Assembly (NCBI GenBank): GCA_050180485.1
Contig: JBFXED010000012.1
Span: 34,474 to 98,473 of the forward strand
DNA from: CADEGL01 sp050180485
GTDB taxonomy: Bacteria; Pseudomonadota; Alphaproteobacteria; CADEGL01
Direction: 5' to 3'
DNA: 64,000 nt
Of this stretch, positions 39,941-48,614 are shown in pieces. Numbering within the stretch: the first letter of the stretch is position 1; every line of letters begins with the position of its first letter. Both the position numbers and the translations under genes were made by a program. The notes below the pieces were generated by a model, which saw only the letters and a list, made by a program, of their open reading frames with translations, was not told where the DNA came from and did no database searches.

Positions 39941-41521
39941 TCAATCCGCGCCGCGGCGCGCGGCGGCGGGCGCCGCCATCGGTTTCGGCGCGGGTGCCGA
40001 TTTGGGTGCCTCCGGCGCCTTCTTCTCCTTGAAGCAAAACACGAGCGGGATGGCGGCCGCCGCGATGACGCCGATGGCCAGGAAGGCGTTGTTGAAGGCG
40101 ATGCTGAGCGACTGGCGGCCGATCTCCTTGTCGAGCGACAAGAGCCCCTTGTGCGAATCCAAGCCCCACAGATGCGGCGTCAGCGCGTCGTGGAACAGCT
40201 TGTTGAACGGCGTCACGAAGGTGATGAGTTGTTCGTGGTTCACCTGCACGCCGTTGGTCAGAATCAGGATGGCGAAGGTGATGCCCAGGCTGCTGCCCAT
40301 GTTGAGGAACAGGTTGAAGAAGGCGACGCCCTCGGTGCGGTGCTGCTGGTCGATGGTGCCGAAGGCCAGCATGGACAAGGGCACCCACGCGAAGGAGGTG
40401 CCGAAGCCGAGGAAGATGGCGGAGATGGCGACCTCCGCGTCGGCCGCGTGCAGCGGCCAATGGGCGACGATCCACGCACCCGCGATCACCGAGCAGAAGC
40501 CGATGCTGACGCAGAGCTTCAAGGGCAGCAGCTTGGTCAGGCGCCCGACCACCAGCATGGCCAGACACCCGCCGATCCCGCGCGGCGCCATCAAGAAGCC
40601 CGTCGTCATCACGGGATAGTTCTCGAGCCCCTGCAGGCGCAGGGAAAGCAGCACGAGCGGCGAGTGCAGCACCATGCCCCACAAGGTGATCAGCACGAAG
40701 CCCAGCACCACGTTGCGGTCCTTGAGCAGCGCGCGGTCGATGAAGGGTGCCTTGGTCGTGGCGCTGTGGACGATGAAGACATAGGCGCCGAACAGCGTAA
40801 CCAGCGCGGCGATCACGATCTCGGCCGAATCGAACCAGTCCAGATGCTGGCCGCGGTTGAGCACGATCTGGAACGCACAGAGGGTGACGGCGATGGCCGC
40901 AAAGCCGAGCCAGTCCAACTGCCGCGTCTGCTGATGCCCCGAGTGGGGCACCACGGCCAGCACGGCGATCACCACGACGATCCCGACCGGCAGGTTGAAC
41001 AGGAAGACCCAGGGCCAGGAGTACATCTCGGTGACGTAGCCGCCGATGATGGGCCCCAAGACGGGTCCGACGGTCAGGCTCAGGCCCCACAGGCTCAGCG
41101 CCGCGCCATGTTTCTCCTTGGGATAGGTGTCCATCACGATGGCTTGCGACAGCGGAATGATCGGCGCGCCGACGGCGCCCTGGATGGCGCGGAACAGCAC
41201 CTCGGCCTCGAGCGAAGTCGCGATCGCGCACAGGAACGAGCAAGCCGTGAAGCCCGCGACGGAGATCACGTAAAGCCGCTTGCGCCCGATATGCGCCGAC
41301 AGCCAGCCGGTCAGCGCGGTCATGATGGTGAGCGTCAGGATGAAGGCCGTGATGACCCAGGCGATCTGATCGGTGGTCGCGCTGAAGCTGCCCTGCATGT
41401 GGGGCAGGGCCACGATCACGTTGGTCTGGTTCATGATGAACACGGTCGTGGCCGCCATGACCGAAGCCATGGCGAGGGCCCGGCGCAATGGCGATACGGA
41501 CGGAGGGGCGGTTTCCGTCAT
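39941..41521 (-). CDS. DHA2-family MFS exporter 1 (EmrB/QacA type)
   Basis: A 526-residue inner-membrane transporter with 14 predicted spans. Markers are MNQTNVIVALPHMQGSFSAT (loop after helix 1, motif D1-like), WLSAHIGRKRLYVISVAGF (motif A), GAPIIPLSQAIVMDTYP and LSLTVGPVLGPIIGGYVTEM (motif C, typical of exporters), plus a basic Ala/Pro-rich C-terminus. EmrB-type pumps normally pair with an HlyD-type periplasmic adaptor (EmrA); none is adjacent. Start ATG 41521 is chosen because the upstream frame lacks conservation. It is a paralogue of the gene immediately upstream. Confidence 0.92.
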   Translation of the reverse strand: MTETAPPSVSPLRRALAMASVMAATTVFIMNQTNVIVALPHMQGSFSATTDQIAWVITAFILTLTIMTALTGWLSAHIGRKRLYVISVAGFTACSFLCAIATSLEAEVLFRAIQGAVGAPIIPLSQAIVMDTYPKEKHGAALSLWGLSLTVGPVLGPIIGGYVTEMYSWPWVFLFNLPVGIVVVIAVLAVVPHSGHQQTRQLDWLGFAAIAVTLCAFQIVLNRGQHLDWFDSAEIVIAALVTLFGAYVFIVHSATTKAPFIDRALLKDRNVVLGFVLITLWGMVLHSPLVLLSLRLQGLENYPVMTTGFLMAPRGIGGCLAMLVVGRLTKLLPLKLCVSIGFCSVIAGAWIVAHWPLHAADAEVAISAIFLGFGTSFAWVPLSMLAFGTIDQQHRTEGVAFFNLFLNMGSSLGITFAILILTNGVQVNHEQLITFVTPFNKLFHDALTPHLWGLDSHKGLLSLDKEIGRQSLSIAFNNAFLAIGVIAAAAIPLVFCFKEKKAPEAPKSAPAPKPMAAPAAARRGAD

Positions 41522-41603
41522 CGATGGCCTTTCGGACACGAAGGCCCGATTGTCCGCCTTTCCGCCCAACCGCGCCACATCGTTTAGCGGCTTAATAACC
41601 TAT

Positions 41604-41665
41604 CCTCATGCTGAGCGTGTCGAAGCATGAGGCTGGGGCTCACCCTTCGACGGGCTCAGGGTGAG
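41604..41665. repeat. Tandem small palindromic repeats
   Basis: Two hairpins in a row between the exporter genes: cctcatgct (41604-41612) with agcatgagg (41624-41632), and ctcaccct (41639-41646) with agggtgag (41658-41665). The tgctgagcgtgtcgaagcatg and cccttcgacgggctcagggt cores match a dispersed intergenic repeat family that I recall from many alphaproteobacteria. The second element ends 6 bases before the stop of exporter 2, so it may also act in transcript termination. Confidence 0.65.
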
Positions 41666-41671
41666 GCGCTT

Positions 41672-43216
41672 CTACTTCCCCTTGGCTTTGGCCCGGCGCA
41701 GGAAGGCCACGAAGGGGATGATGGCCACAGCCATCACGCTGATGATGTGGAAGGCGAAATTGAAGGCGATCACGGCGGCCTGCAGCCCCACCTCGCGGTC
41801 CACCGCCGCCAGGCCGCGGCGGAGGTTGTAGTTCCAGAAGTGCGGCAGGGCGTTTTCGCGCAGCAACGCGTTGAAGACCGTGATGTTGTGCGAAAGGATC
41901 TCGTGGTTGGCCTGCATGCCTTGCGAGACCACGATGATGGCGACGGCGATGCCCACGCCGCTGCCCATGTTCAGGATCAGGCTGTAGAACGACACGGCCT
42001 CGGCGCGCAGCGTGGTGGCGATGGTCGAGAAGGCGATCACGGTCAGCGAGACGTAGGCGCTGGCCACGCCGATCCCCAGGATGAAACCCGCCAGGCTGAC
42101 CTCCCAGGTGCTGGCGTTGGGCGGCCACAGCGACATGATCCACGACGCGAAGGCGATCATACAAAAGCCGAAGACGACCACGTATTTCGGGTTGACCCGC
42201 GTCAGGATGCGCCCGATCAGCGACATGGTCAGGATGCCGCCGAGGCCCCGCGGCGACATCAACAGGCCGACGAGCGAGACCGGCATGCCGTCGATCGTTT
42301 GCAAACGGAGCGAGAGCAGCACCAGCGGCGAATTCACCGTCAGCGCCCAGCAGAAGATGAAGATCAGCCCCAACACCACGTTGCGGTCCATGAAGATGCG
42401 CGGGTCGAGGAACGGGTGGCGCGCGGTCGCGGTGTGGACGGCGAGGACGTAGAGGGCCAGAAGCGCCACGGCCGTCTCGACGATGATCTCGGTCGAGGCG
42501 AACCAGTCGTGCAGCTCGCCGCGCGCGAGGACGACCTGGAACGCCGTCAGCGCGATGGAGAGGGCGGCGAAGCCGAGCCAGTCGAACGGGCGCAGCTGGC
42601 CCTTCTGGGTCGAGGGCACGAACAGGACGATGCCCGCGACCAGCGCCGCCGCGAAGGGCACGTTGAAATAGAACACCCAGGGCCAGGAATATTCGTCGGT
42701 GATGTAGCCGCCGAGGATCGGGCCCAGCACGGGGCCGATGGTGATGCCCACACCCCAGATGCCCAGCGCCGTGCCCGCTTTCTCCTTGGGATAGGCGTCC
42801 AGCATGATGGCCTGCGTCACCGGCAGGATCGGTCCGCCCGCGAATCCCTGCATCAGGCGGAACAGAACTTCGGTTTCCAAGGTGGGCGCGTTGGCGCACA
42901 GAAGCGAGGCCACGCCGAAACCGGCCACGGACCAGACGAACACGGTCTTGCGCCCGAAGCGATTGGACAGCCAGCCGGCCGAGGCCGTCATGATCGTCAT
43001 GGCCACGATATAGGAGGTGATGACCCAGGCGATCTGATCGGTGGTCGCGCTGAAGCTGCCCTGCATATGGGGCAATGCCACCACGATGTTGGTCTGATTG
43101 AGGACGAACAGCGTGGTGGAGATCAGGACCGGCGCCATGATCAGCGCGCGGCGGAACGGCGTCATGGCGGACGAGGGTGGGGCGGCCGGCGCGGCGGTGG
43201 CAACGGCATCGGTCAT
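41672..43216 (-). CDS. DHA2-family MFS exporter 2 (EmrB/QacA type)
   Basis: A 514-residue, 14-span transporter closely related to the downstream gene. It has LNQTNIVVALPHMQGSFSAT, WLSNRFGRKTVFVWSVAGFG, AGGPILPVTQAIMLDAYPKE and the motif C VGITIGPVLGPILGGYITDE. The shared strings with exporter 1 (ALPHMQGSFSATTDQIAWVIT) show tandem duplication. Substrates unknown. ATG 43216 is chosen over an upstream frame at 43258. The two genes are spaced 150 bases apart with palindromic repeats between, so they may be transcribed separately. Confidence 0.92.
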   Translation of the reverse strand: MTDAVATAAPAAPPSSAMTPFRRALIMAPVLISTTLFVLNQTNIVVALPHMQGSFSATTDQIAWVITSYIVAMTIMTASAGWLSNRFGRKTVFVWSVAGFGVASLLCANAPTLETEVLFRLMQGFAGGPILPVTQAIMLDAYPKEKAGTALGIWGVGITIGPVLGPILGGYITDEYSWPWVFYFNVPFAAALVAGIVLFVPSTQKGQLRPFDWLGFAALSIALTAFQVVLARGELHDWFASTEIIVETAVALLALYVLAVHTATARHPFLDPRIFMDRNVVLGLIFIFCWALTVNSPLVLLSLRLQTIDGMPVSLVGLLMSPRGLGGILTMSLIGRILTRVNPKYVVVFGFCMIAFASWIMSLWPPNASTWEVSLAGFILGIGVASAYVSLTVIAFSTIATTLRAEAVSFYSLILNMGSGVGIAVAIIVVSQGMQANHEILSHNITVFNALLRENALPHFWNYNLRRGLAAVDREVGLQAAVIAFNFAFHIISVMAVAIIPFVAFLRRAKAKGK

Positions 43217-43334
43217 TCGGCAGGAGCCTAGGGCTCTCACGCGCCGCATGCCAGTCATCCGCGCGTGCGGCTGGCGTCAACGCACCAAACAGTCGCGGCG
43301 GCGGGCGCCGATTCGGGAACTTGGCAGCGAGCTT

Positions 43335-43625
43335 CTAACGACCGCCCATCTGCGGCGAGCTCATCTGCTGCTGATAGCATTCGAGCTGACCCTGGTCCCA
43401 ACCCTTCTTGTATTCCGGGTCGGAGAGGTACTGCCCGTCGTTCTTGTAATAGACGGAGCCAAAACCCGGCTTTCCCGCGACGCCCCATCCGGTCCAGCAG
43501 CCATCCTTGTATCCGGCCTGGAAGGAAGGGGGGCCCGGCGGCGCCCAGCCCGTGATCTTGCTGCCGCAGCCGGCAAGGACGGCGGCAATCAGCGCACAAG
43601 CCACGATGAGACGCGGTCGTATCAT
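43335..43625 (-). CDS. Small lipoprotein, DUF2799-like size, unknown function
   Basis: A 96-residue protein with a lipoprotein signal (LIVACALIAAVLAGC, Cys as lipid anchor). The mature part is rich in Gly, Tyr and Trp: FQAGYKDGCWTGWGVAGKPG, YYKNDGQYLSDPEYKKGWDQG. The repeated (F/Y)xxGYxDGCxxG / YxxGWxxG pattern suggests two GYxxG-type repeats, as in small outer-membrane-associated lipoproteins. Two further cysteines could pair. No partner nearby is evident. Confidence 0.65.
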   Translation of the reverse strand: MIRPRLIVACALIAAVLAGCGSKITGWAPPGPPSFQAGYKDGCWTGWGVAGKPGFGSVYYKNDGQYLSDPEYKKGWDQGQLECYQQQMSSPQMGGR

Positions 43626-43815
43626 GTCGGACCCCGTTTCAGGGACGCGCCGCGAATTCTAGCATGGCGCTGCGCCCGCGCGGCGACTTCCCCATCAAGG
43701 CGGCTGCGGGGCAGACCTGGCCATCCGGTCCCGCTATGCTGTCTCCGCTGCTGACCGCAGATGGCAAGAAAGAGGAGCGAGCTGCGGGCGCACCGTGCTT
43801 CCATCGGAGTTTTCT

Positions 43816-44637
43816 ATGGCCAACGATTTGGTCTTGCAGGTCGAGAAGTCGGTTCCGACGCTGGGCGAGCGCACCACCCAGAAGCTGCGGGACGCCATCA
43901 TCTCGCAGCATCTCAAGCCCAACGAGCGGCTGGTCGAGCGCGACCTTTGCGACCGCACCGGCGTCAGCCGGACCTGCGTGCGCGAAGCGCTGCGCTATCT
44001 GGAATCCGAAGGGCTGGTCGTCCGCCAGGCCAACCGCGGTTTCTTCGTGGCCTCGGTGACGGTGGACGAGGCGCGCGAGATCTACGAGGTGCGCGCGGCG
44101 ATCGAATCGGGCATGGGGCGCAAATTCGCCGAGCGCGCGACCGACAAGGAGATCGCCGAGCTATCCGCCGTCGTGCACGCATACGAACAGGCCGTCATCC
44201 GCGGCGACAGCCCGGCTTATGTCAGCGCGCTCGAGCGGTTCTACGGAACGCTCATGACCGGCGCGCGGAACGATACGGCGCGCCGTGTGCTGGACCTGCT
44301 GCGCGCGCGCATCACCTATCTCCGCACGCTGACGTTTGGGCGGTCCGATAAGAACCGCGAGCTGGAAACCGCCGGGCTGCTGGCCGAAATCGCCAAGGCC
44401 GCCGTGCGCCGGGACGGCGACGAGGTGGCTAGGCGTTGCGAGGCGTTCGTCCGCCGTTCAGCGGACTTCGCCCTCAAGGTGTTGGAGGACACACTGACCC
44501 TGAGCGCGCCCGCTACTCCGCCGCGGCCGGCTTCCGGGCGCTCCGCTTCCGGAAATGGGGGATCACCTTCTCGCCGAGCAGGCGCACGCTCGACATCTCG
44601 TCGTCGAAAGCCAGGCCGGGCCAACCGCCCCGGATGA
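43816..44637 (+). CDS. GntR/FCD-type transcriptional regulator
   Basis: A 273-residue regulator of the FadR-like subfamily. The winged helix is at about residues 10-75 (TQKLRDAIISQHLKPNERL, GVSRTCVREALRYLESEGLV). An all-helical FCD ligand domain follows (VDEAREIYEVRAAIESGMGR, with Asp and His candidates in VVHAYEQAVIRGDSPAYVSA). The natural domain ends near RRSADFALKVLEDTL. About 40 further residues (Ser/Arg/Pro-rich) come from reading through antisense to the convergent luciferase-like gene; overlap is 125 bases. ATG 43816 has GGAG six bases before it. It probably controls the luciferase-like gene and the dpp operon. Confidence 0.9.
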   Translation: MANDLVLQVEKSVPTLGERTTQKLRDAIISQHLKPNERLVERDLCDRTGVSRTCVREALRYLESEGLVVRQANRGFFVASVTVDEAREIYEVRAAIESGMGRKFAERATDKEIAELSAVVHAYEQAVIRGDSPAYVSALERFYGTLMTGARNDTARRVLDLLRARITYLRTLTFGRSDKNRELETAGLLAEIAKAAVRRDGDEVARRCEAFVRRSADFALKVLEDTLTLSAPATPPRPASGRSASGNGGSPSRRAGARSTSRRRKPGRANRPG

Positions 44638-45691
44638 CGATCTGCTCGATGCCGGTCTCGGCTTCCAGCTCCAACATCTGATCCGTCACCCGCTCGGCCG
44701 AGCCGATGAAGACCGAGCCGCGGTCGCGGACGAACTCGTAGCTCAACTCCTTCTTCAGCGCGGCTTCCTGCTCCGGCGGAAGGACTTCGCCCGGGTTCAA
44801 GTAGATGCTGGGCCCGCGCCAGTTTGAGAAGTTCAACCCTTCCATGATCGGTGGAACGCCGACGCGTTCGGCGTCCGCGTCGGTCTTGCCGACATGGACG
44901 TCGCGCAGGATGGCCGCGCGCGTGCCCGGAGGCAGATCGCGCTTGTGCGCGTCGCGGACGGCATCGCGGTAGGCTTTGAGACGCACCTTGAGCGAGGCGA
45001 TCGGCGGGCGCCACATGATGATGCCCATGTCGAGCCGCGCGGCGTGTTGGATCGATTCGATCGAGTTCACCACCTGCCACAAGGGCGGCGTCGGGCGCTG
45101 CTTGGGCCGCGGCAAGACCGACAGTTTGACCAGCTCGTTGGTCTTCGGGTCGACATAGTCCGGATCGCTGACCGTATGCGCGCGGTCGGCGCGGAAGCCC
45201 GGCTGCGGGAACGTGTAGTGCTTGCCCTTGAACGCGAAGCGGTCCTGGCTCAACGCCAGCTTGATGACTTGCACGGTCTCGTCGAAGACCTCGATGTTCG
45301 CCATCTGGTTATTGGGATCGGCCGACGGGTTGAGGTTGAGCGCCTCGAGGCCGTAATTGCCGCGCCCCAGCCCAACCTCCAGCCGTCCGCCGGTCAGATG
45401 GTCCAGCACGGCGATGTCTTCGGCCGCGCGCAAGGGATGCCAGAAGGTGACGATGGCGGCGCTGAGCCCGATGCGGATGCGCTTGGTGCGCGCGGCGACG
45501 TCCGTCGCCAGCACGATGGGATTCGGCGTCAGTTCACGGTGCCAGACGCTGAAATGGTGTTCCGGGAGCCAGAAGACGTCGAAGCCGGCGTCTTCGCAAA
45601 GCTGCGCCGCTTGGCGCATTTCCTCGACCAGTTCGCTGTAGTCGCGGCTCTTGGAGGGGTCGTGGATGTTGTAGAAGTAGCCGAAGCGCAT
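44513..45691 (-). CDS. LLM-class flavin-dependent monooxygenase
   Basis: A 392-residue bacterial luciferase-like TIM barrel. Landmarks are FGYFYNIHDPS at the N-terminus, FDVFWLPEHHFSVWHRELTP (His-rich active-site region), RIGLSAAIVTFWHPLRAAED, GGRLEVGLGRGNYGLEALNL and SVFIGSAERVTDQMLELEAE. These enzymes use FMNH2 and O2 to oxidise or cleave a carbon substrate such as a sulfonate, nitrilotriacetate or aldehyde. ATG 45691 has AGGAG upstream. Being divergent from an ABC importer and beside a GntR regulator, it likely oxidises the imported compound. Confidence 0.92.
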   Translation of the reverse strand: MRFGYFYNIHDPSKSRDYSELVEEMRQAAQLCEDAGFDVFWLPEHHFSVWHRELTPNPIVLATDVAARTKRIRIGLSAAIVTFWHPLRAAEDIAVLDHLTGGRLEVGLGRGNYGLEALNLNPSADPNNQMANIEVFDETVQVIKLALSQDRFAFKGKHYTFPQPGFRADRAHTVSDPDYVDPKTNELVKLSVLPRPKQRPTPPLWQVVNSIESIQHAARLDMGIIMWRPPIASLKVRLKAYRDAVRDAHKRDLPPGTRAAILRDVHVGKTDADAERVGVPPIMEGLNFSNWRGPSIYLNPGEVLPPEQEAALKKELSYEFVRDRGSVFIGSAERVTDQMLELEAETGIEQIVIRGGWPGLAFDDEMSSVRLLGEKVIPHFRKRSARKPAAAE

Positions 45692-45737
45692 GGTACCGTG
45701 CTCCTCGCATAAGACGCTTTGACCGTCCGCCACGTCA

Positions 45738-45751
45738 GATTGTATACCATA
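45738..45751. promoter_or_regulatory. GTATAC-centred palindrome, candidate GntR operator
   Basis: GATTGTATACCATA (45738-45751), a near-palindrome centred between 45744 and 45745, lies in the 151-base region between the divergent luciferase-like gene and the dpp operon. Its TNGTATACNA core matches the operator pattern of FadR-subfamily GntR proteins, and a regulator of that subfamily is encoded nearby. A related core (GTATAC, 49631-49636) precedes the binding-protein gene. Confidence 0.45.
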
Positions 45752-45842
45752 TGACCGTCTTCGGATGTCTGCAAGTGGTCGCTCCGCGCCGCCCTGAACC
45801 CGCTCTGGTGAAACCTATCGTGCAGGCTTTCGGGAGACGCTC

Positions 45843-46781
45843 GTGCTGACGCTCATCGTTCGCCGACTGTTGCTGGCCATTCCGACCATCTTGGTGCTCA
45901 CGGCGCTGCTGTTTTTTTCCGTGTCGTGGCTGCTCGGCAGCCCGGCCGGCATGATGCTGGGTCAGGACGCGAGTCCCGCATCCATTGCTGCGCTCAACGC
46001 CAAGTTTGGTTTCGACCGTCCCGTCTGGCAGCAATACCTGAATTGGATGGGCTCGGCGTTCACCGGTGATTTCGGCCGCTCATATCAGACTCAGCAGACG
46101 ATTGCGGCCGCGATCCTGCCGGCCATCCCGGTCACGCTCGAGCTTGGCGCTTGGTCGATGCTGTTTGCGACCTTGGCCGCGTTGACCGTGAATACGATCC
46201 CATCCGGCCGACGCATCCTGACGCCCGCGATTTCGGCGGTCAGCCTGTTCGGCATTACCGTGCCGAACTTCATGCTGGGGATCACGCTGATCTTCGTCTT
46301 GTGCGTCGAGTTGCAATGGCTGCCGACGACAGGCTGGGTGCCGTGGTCGGACGGTGTCGTCGCGCATCTGCGGCACATGATCCTGCCTGTGCTGACGCTG
46401 TCGGCTTATTTCTTCGGCGTCTTCACCATCGTCTACCGCGCCGAATTCAAGGACGTGATGAACCGCCTCTACATCCACGCGGCGCGCGCCAAGGGCCTGT
46501 CCGAAAGCCGCGTCGCGTTTCGCCACGCGCTGCCGAACGCGGCGCTTCCGGTCATTACCTTCGTCGGTCTTTCCATGGGGCAGTTGACCGGCGGCGCGGT
46601 CGTCACCGAGACGGTCTTCTCCATGCCGGGCATCGGCCGGCTGTTCGTGAACGCCATCTCCGGGCACGATTTTCCGGTCATGCTGGCCATCGGCATGATG
46701 ATCGTGGCCGGCGTCGTGGTGATGAACCTCCTGGCCGACCTCGCCTACATGGTCGTCAACCCGCAGATCCGGTTCGATTGA
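45843..46781 (+). CDS. dppB: ABC transporter permease (DppB/OppB type)
   Basis: A 312-residue inner-membrane subunit starting GTG 45843. Six spans and the typical first-permease N-terminus (LIVRRLLLAIPTILVLTALL), DPVWQQYLNWMGSAFTGDFG-type periplasmic segment (here RPVWQQYLNWMGSAFTGDFG), and the cytoplasmic EAA-like loop (YIHAARAKGLSESRVAFRHA) that contacts the ATPase. ETVFSMPGIGRLFVNAI is a diagnostic block. First gene of a five-gene peptide/nickel-type importer operon. Confidence 0.93.
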   Translation: MLTLIVRRLLLAIPTILVLTALLFFSVSWLLGSPAGMMLGQDASPASIAALNAKFGFDRPVWQQYLNWMGSAFTGDFGRSYQTQQTIAAAILPAIPVTLELGAWSMLFATLAALTVNTIPSGRRILTPAISAVSLFGITVPNFMLGITLIFVLCVELQWLPTTGWVPWSDGVVAHLRHMILPVLTLSAYFFGVFTIVYRAEFKDVMNRLYIHAARAKGLSESRVAFRHALPNAALPVITFVGLSMGQLTGGAVVTETVFSMPGIGRLFVNAISGHDFPVMLAIGMMIVAGVVVMNLLADLAYMVVNPQIRFD

Positions 46782-46785
46782 CGCC

Positions 46786-47559
46786 ATGCAGCCGAGACGC
46801 ATCGGGGGAGCCTTGATCATCGGCCTGGTCGCGCTGATCGCGGTGCTGGCGCCTTGGCTTGCGACCCACGACCCGCTGAAGTCGAGCATGTTTTCCCTGC
46901 AGGGTCCGACGGCCGACTTCCTCCTCGGTACCGACGAGTTGGGCCGCGACGTCTTCAGCCGGCTTCTTTACGGCGCGCGCAGCTCGCTGGCCGTCGGATT
47001 CGGCGCGGCCATGGCGGCGGCTGTGATCGGCGTGCCGATCGGCCTGGCGGCGGGATATTTCCGCGGCAACGTCGATCTCGCGATCGTTTTCCTGATCGAT
47101 CTCTTCATCGCGCTGCCGGCGCTCATCCTGGCCCTCATCGTCGTGGTCATGATCGGCCCGTCGGTCGCGAACCTGGTCGTCGTGCTGGGCCTGGTCATGT
47201 GGCCGCAGATCGCGCGGCTCGTGCGCGGCCAAACGCTCGCGGTGCGCGAGGCCACCTTCATCGAAGCCGCGCGGGCCAGCGGCGGCACGCCCGCCTGGAT
47301 CATCACCCACCATGTTCTGCCCAACATCATGCGCGTGATCGCGGCGCAGTTCGCGATCACCGTATCCTTTTCGATCTTCACCTCGGCGAGCCTAAGCTTC
47401 CTGGGCCTCGGCATTCCGCCGCCCACGCCGGATTGGGGCGGCATGGTGCGTGCCGGCTACGAATTCCTGGCGATCAACCCGTGGGTCAGCCTGGCGCCCG
47501 GCGCGGCCGTAGGCCTGACCGTCATGGGTTTCTACATGATCGGATCGACCGCCGAATGA
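46786..47559 (+). CDS. dppC: ABC transporter permease (DppC/OppC type)
   Basis: A 257-residue second permease. The LIIGLVALIAVLAPWLATHDP opening, LLGTDELGRDVFSRLLYGARSSL, the EAA loop FIEAARASGGTPAWIITHHV and FLGLGIPPPTPDWGGMV are standard DppC features. It starts 4 bases after dppB and its stop overlaps the start of dppD (ATGA), so synthesis is coupled. It pairs with DppB to form the channel. Confidence 0.95.
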   Translation: MQPRRIGGALIIGLVALIAVLAPWLATHDPLKSSMFSLQGPTADFLLGTDELGRDVFSRLLYGARSSLAVGFGAAMAAAVIGVPIGLAAGYFRGNVDLAIVFLIDLFIALPALILALIVVVMIGPSVANLVVVLGLVMWPQIARLVRGQTLAVREATFIEAARASGGTPAWIITHHVLPNIMRVIAAQFAITVSFSIFTSASLSFLGLGIPPPTPDWGGMVRAGYEFLAINPWVSLAPGAAVGLTVMGFYMIGSTAE

Positions 47560-48614
47560 CGCAGTCCGCGCTTCAGCACCCGGACGTGACGGCGGACGCT
47601 TCGCTCCTCGCGGTCGAGGGGCTGACGGTGCGCTTCGAAACGGCGCGCGGTTCGGTCTTTGCGGTCAACGACGTGTCGTTCCGGCAGCGGCCGGGCGAGA
47701 CGATGGCGTTGGTCGGCGAATCGGGATCCGGCAAATCGACCCTGGGGCTGGCGCTCATGGGGCTCGTGCGCCCCTCGGGCGCCAAGGTCGTGCAGCAAGG
47801 CTCGGTCGCGCTGCGCTTCAAGGACGGCCAAATACGCGACGTCATGTCCATCGCCGAAGCCAAGTTGCGAAACGTACGCGGCAACGAGATCGCGATGATT
47901 TTCCAGGAACCGATGTCGTCGCTGAATCCGGTTTATTCGATCGAATGGCAGATTTGTGAGGCCATTCGGATTCATCAGCGCCTGCCCGAACACGCCGCGC
48001 GCGGGGCGGCCGCCGAATTGCTGGCACAGCTCGGCATTCCCGATCCGGCGAAATGCCTGCGCAGCTTTCCGCACCAGCTTTCCGGTGGCATGCGCCAGCG
48101 CGTGATGATCGCCATCGCGCTGTCGTGCCGCCCCAGCCTTCTGATCGCCGACGAGCCGACGACTGCGCTGGACGTCACCATCCAGGCGCAGATCCTCGCC
48201 CTACTGAAGCGCATCCAGAAGGAAACCGGGATGGCCATGCTGTTTATCACCCACAATCTGGGCGTGGTGGCCGAGATCGCGGAACGGGTCATGGTCCTGT
48301 ATGGCGGGCGGGTGGTCGAGCAGGGCGCGACGCGCGAGGTGCTGGCCCAGCCGCGCATGCCCTATACCCAGGCGCTTCTGCGTTCGATCCCGCGCCTGGG
48401 CGACAGCGAAAGCGGCCGTGACCGCCTCGACGTCATTCCCGGCCAGGTGCCTTCGCCGGAAAACCTGCCGCCCGGCTGCACGTTCCATCCGCGCTGCTCC
48501 CATGCCCGGCCCGGACTGTGCGACGCGGCAATTCCGCCGATCGAATTATATGCCCCGGGCCATGCCGTACGATGCCTGCGCTGGCGCGAGATCGTGCGGG
48601 AAGGGACGTCATGA
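47556..48614 (+). CDS. dppD: ABC transporter ATP-binding protein (DppD/OppD type)
   Basis: A 352-residue ATPase. Walker A is in LVGESGSGKSTLG, the Q-loop in MIFQEPMSSLNP, the signature LSGGMRQRV, Walker B in SLLIADEPTTALD and the H-loop in FITHNLGVV. The C-terminal oligopeptide-transporter extension carries a cysteine cluster (GCTFHPRCSHARPGLC) that binds an Fe-S cluster in this family. The start overlaps the dppC stop and its stop overlaps the dppF start. Confidence 0.95.
   Translation: MTQSALQHPDVTADASLLAVEGLTVRFETARGSVFAVNDVSFRQRPGETMALVGESGSGKSTLGLALMGLVRPSGAKVVQQGSVALRFKDGQIRDVMSIAEAKLRNVRGNEIAMIFQEPMSSLNPVYSIEWQICEAIRIHQRLPEHAARGAAAELLAQLGIPDPAKCLRSFPHQLSGGMRQRVMIAIALSCRPSLLIADEPTTALDVTIQAQILALLKRIQKETGMAMLFITHNLGVVAEIAERVMVLYGGRVVEQGATREVLAQPRMPYTQALLRSIPRLGDSESGRDRLDVIPGQVPSPENLPPGCTFHPRCSHARPGLCDAAIPPIELYAPGHAVRCLRWREIVREGTS

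Noticed and set aside
39848..41587. A 579-codon plus-strand open frame opposite the first DHA2 exporter
   Set aside because: His/Asp/Arg-rich translation with no domain pattern, typical of the antisense frame of a GC-rich membrane-protein gene; the opposite strand has clear transporter motifs.
41627..43231. A 534-codon plus-strand open frame opposite the second DHA2 exporter
   Set aside because: Same antisense low-complexity composition (His, Asp, Glu, Arg); the minus-strand transporter is unmistakable.
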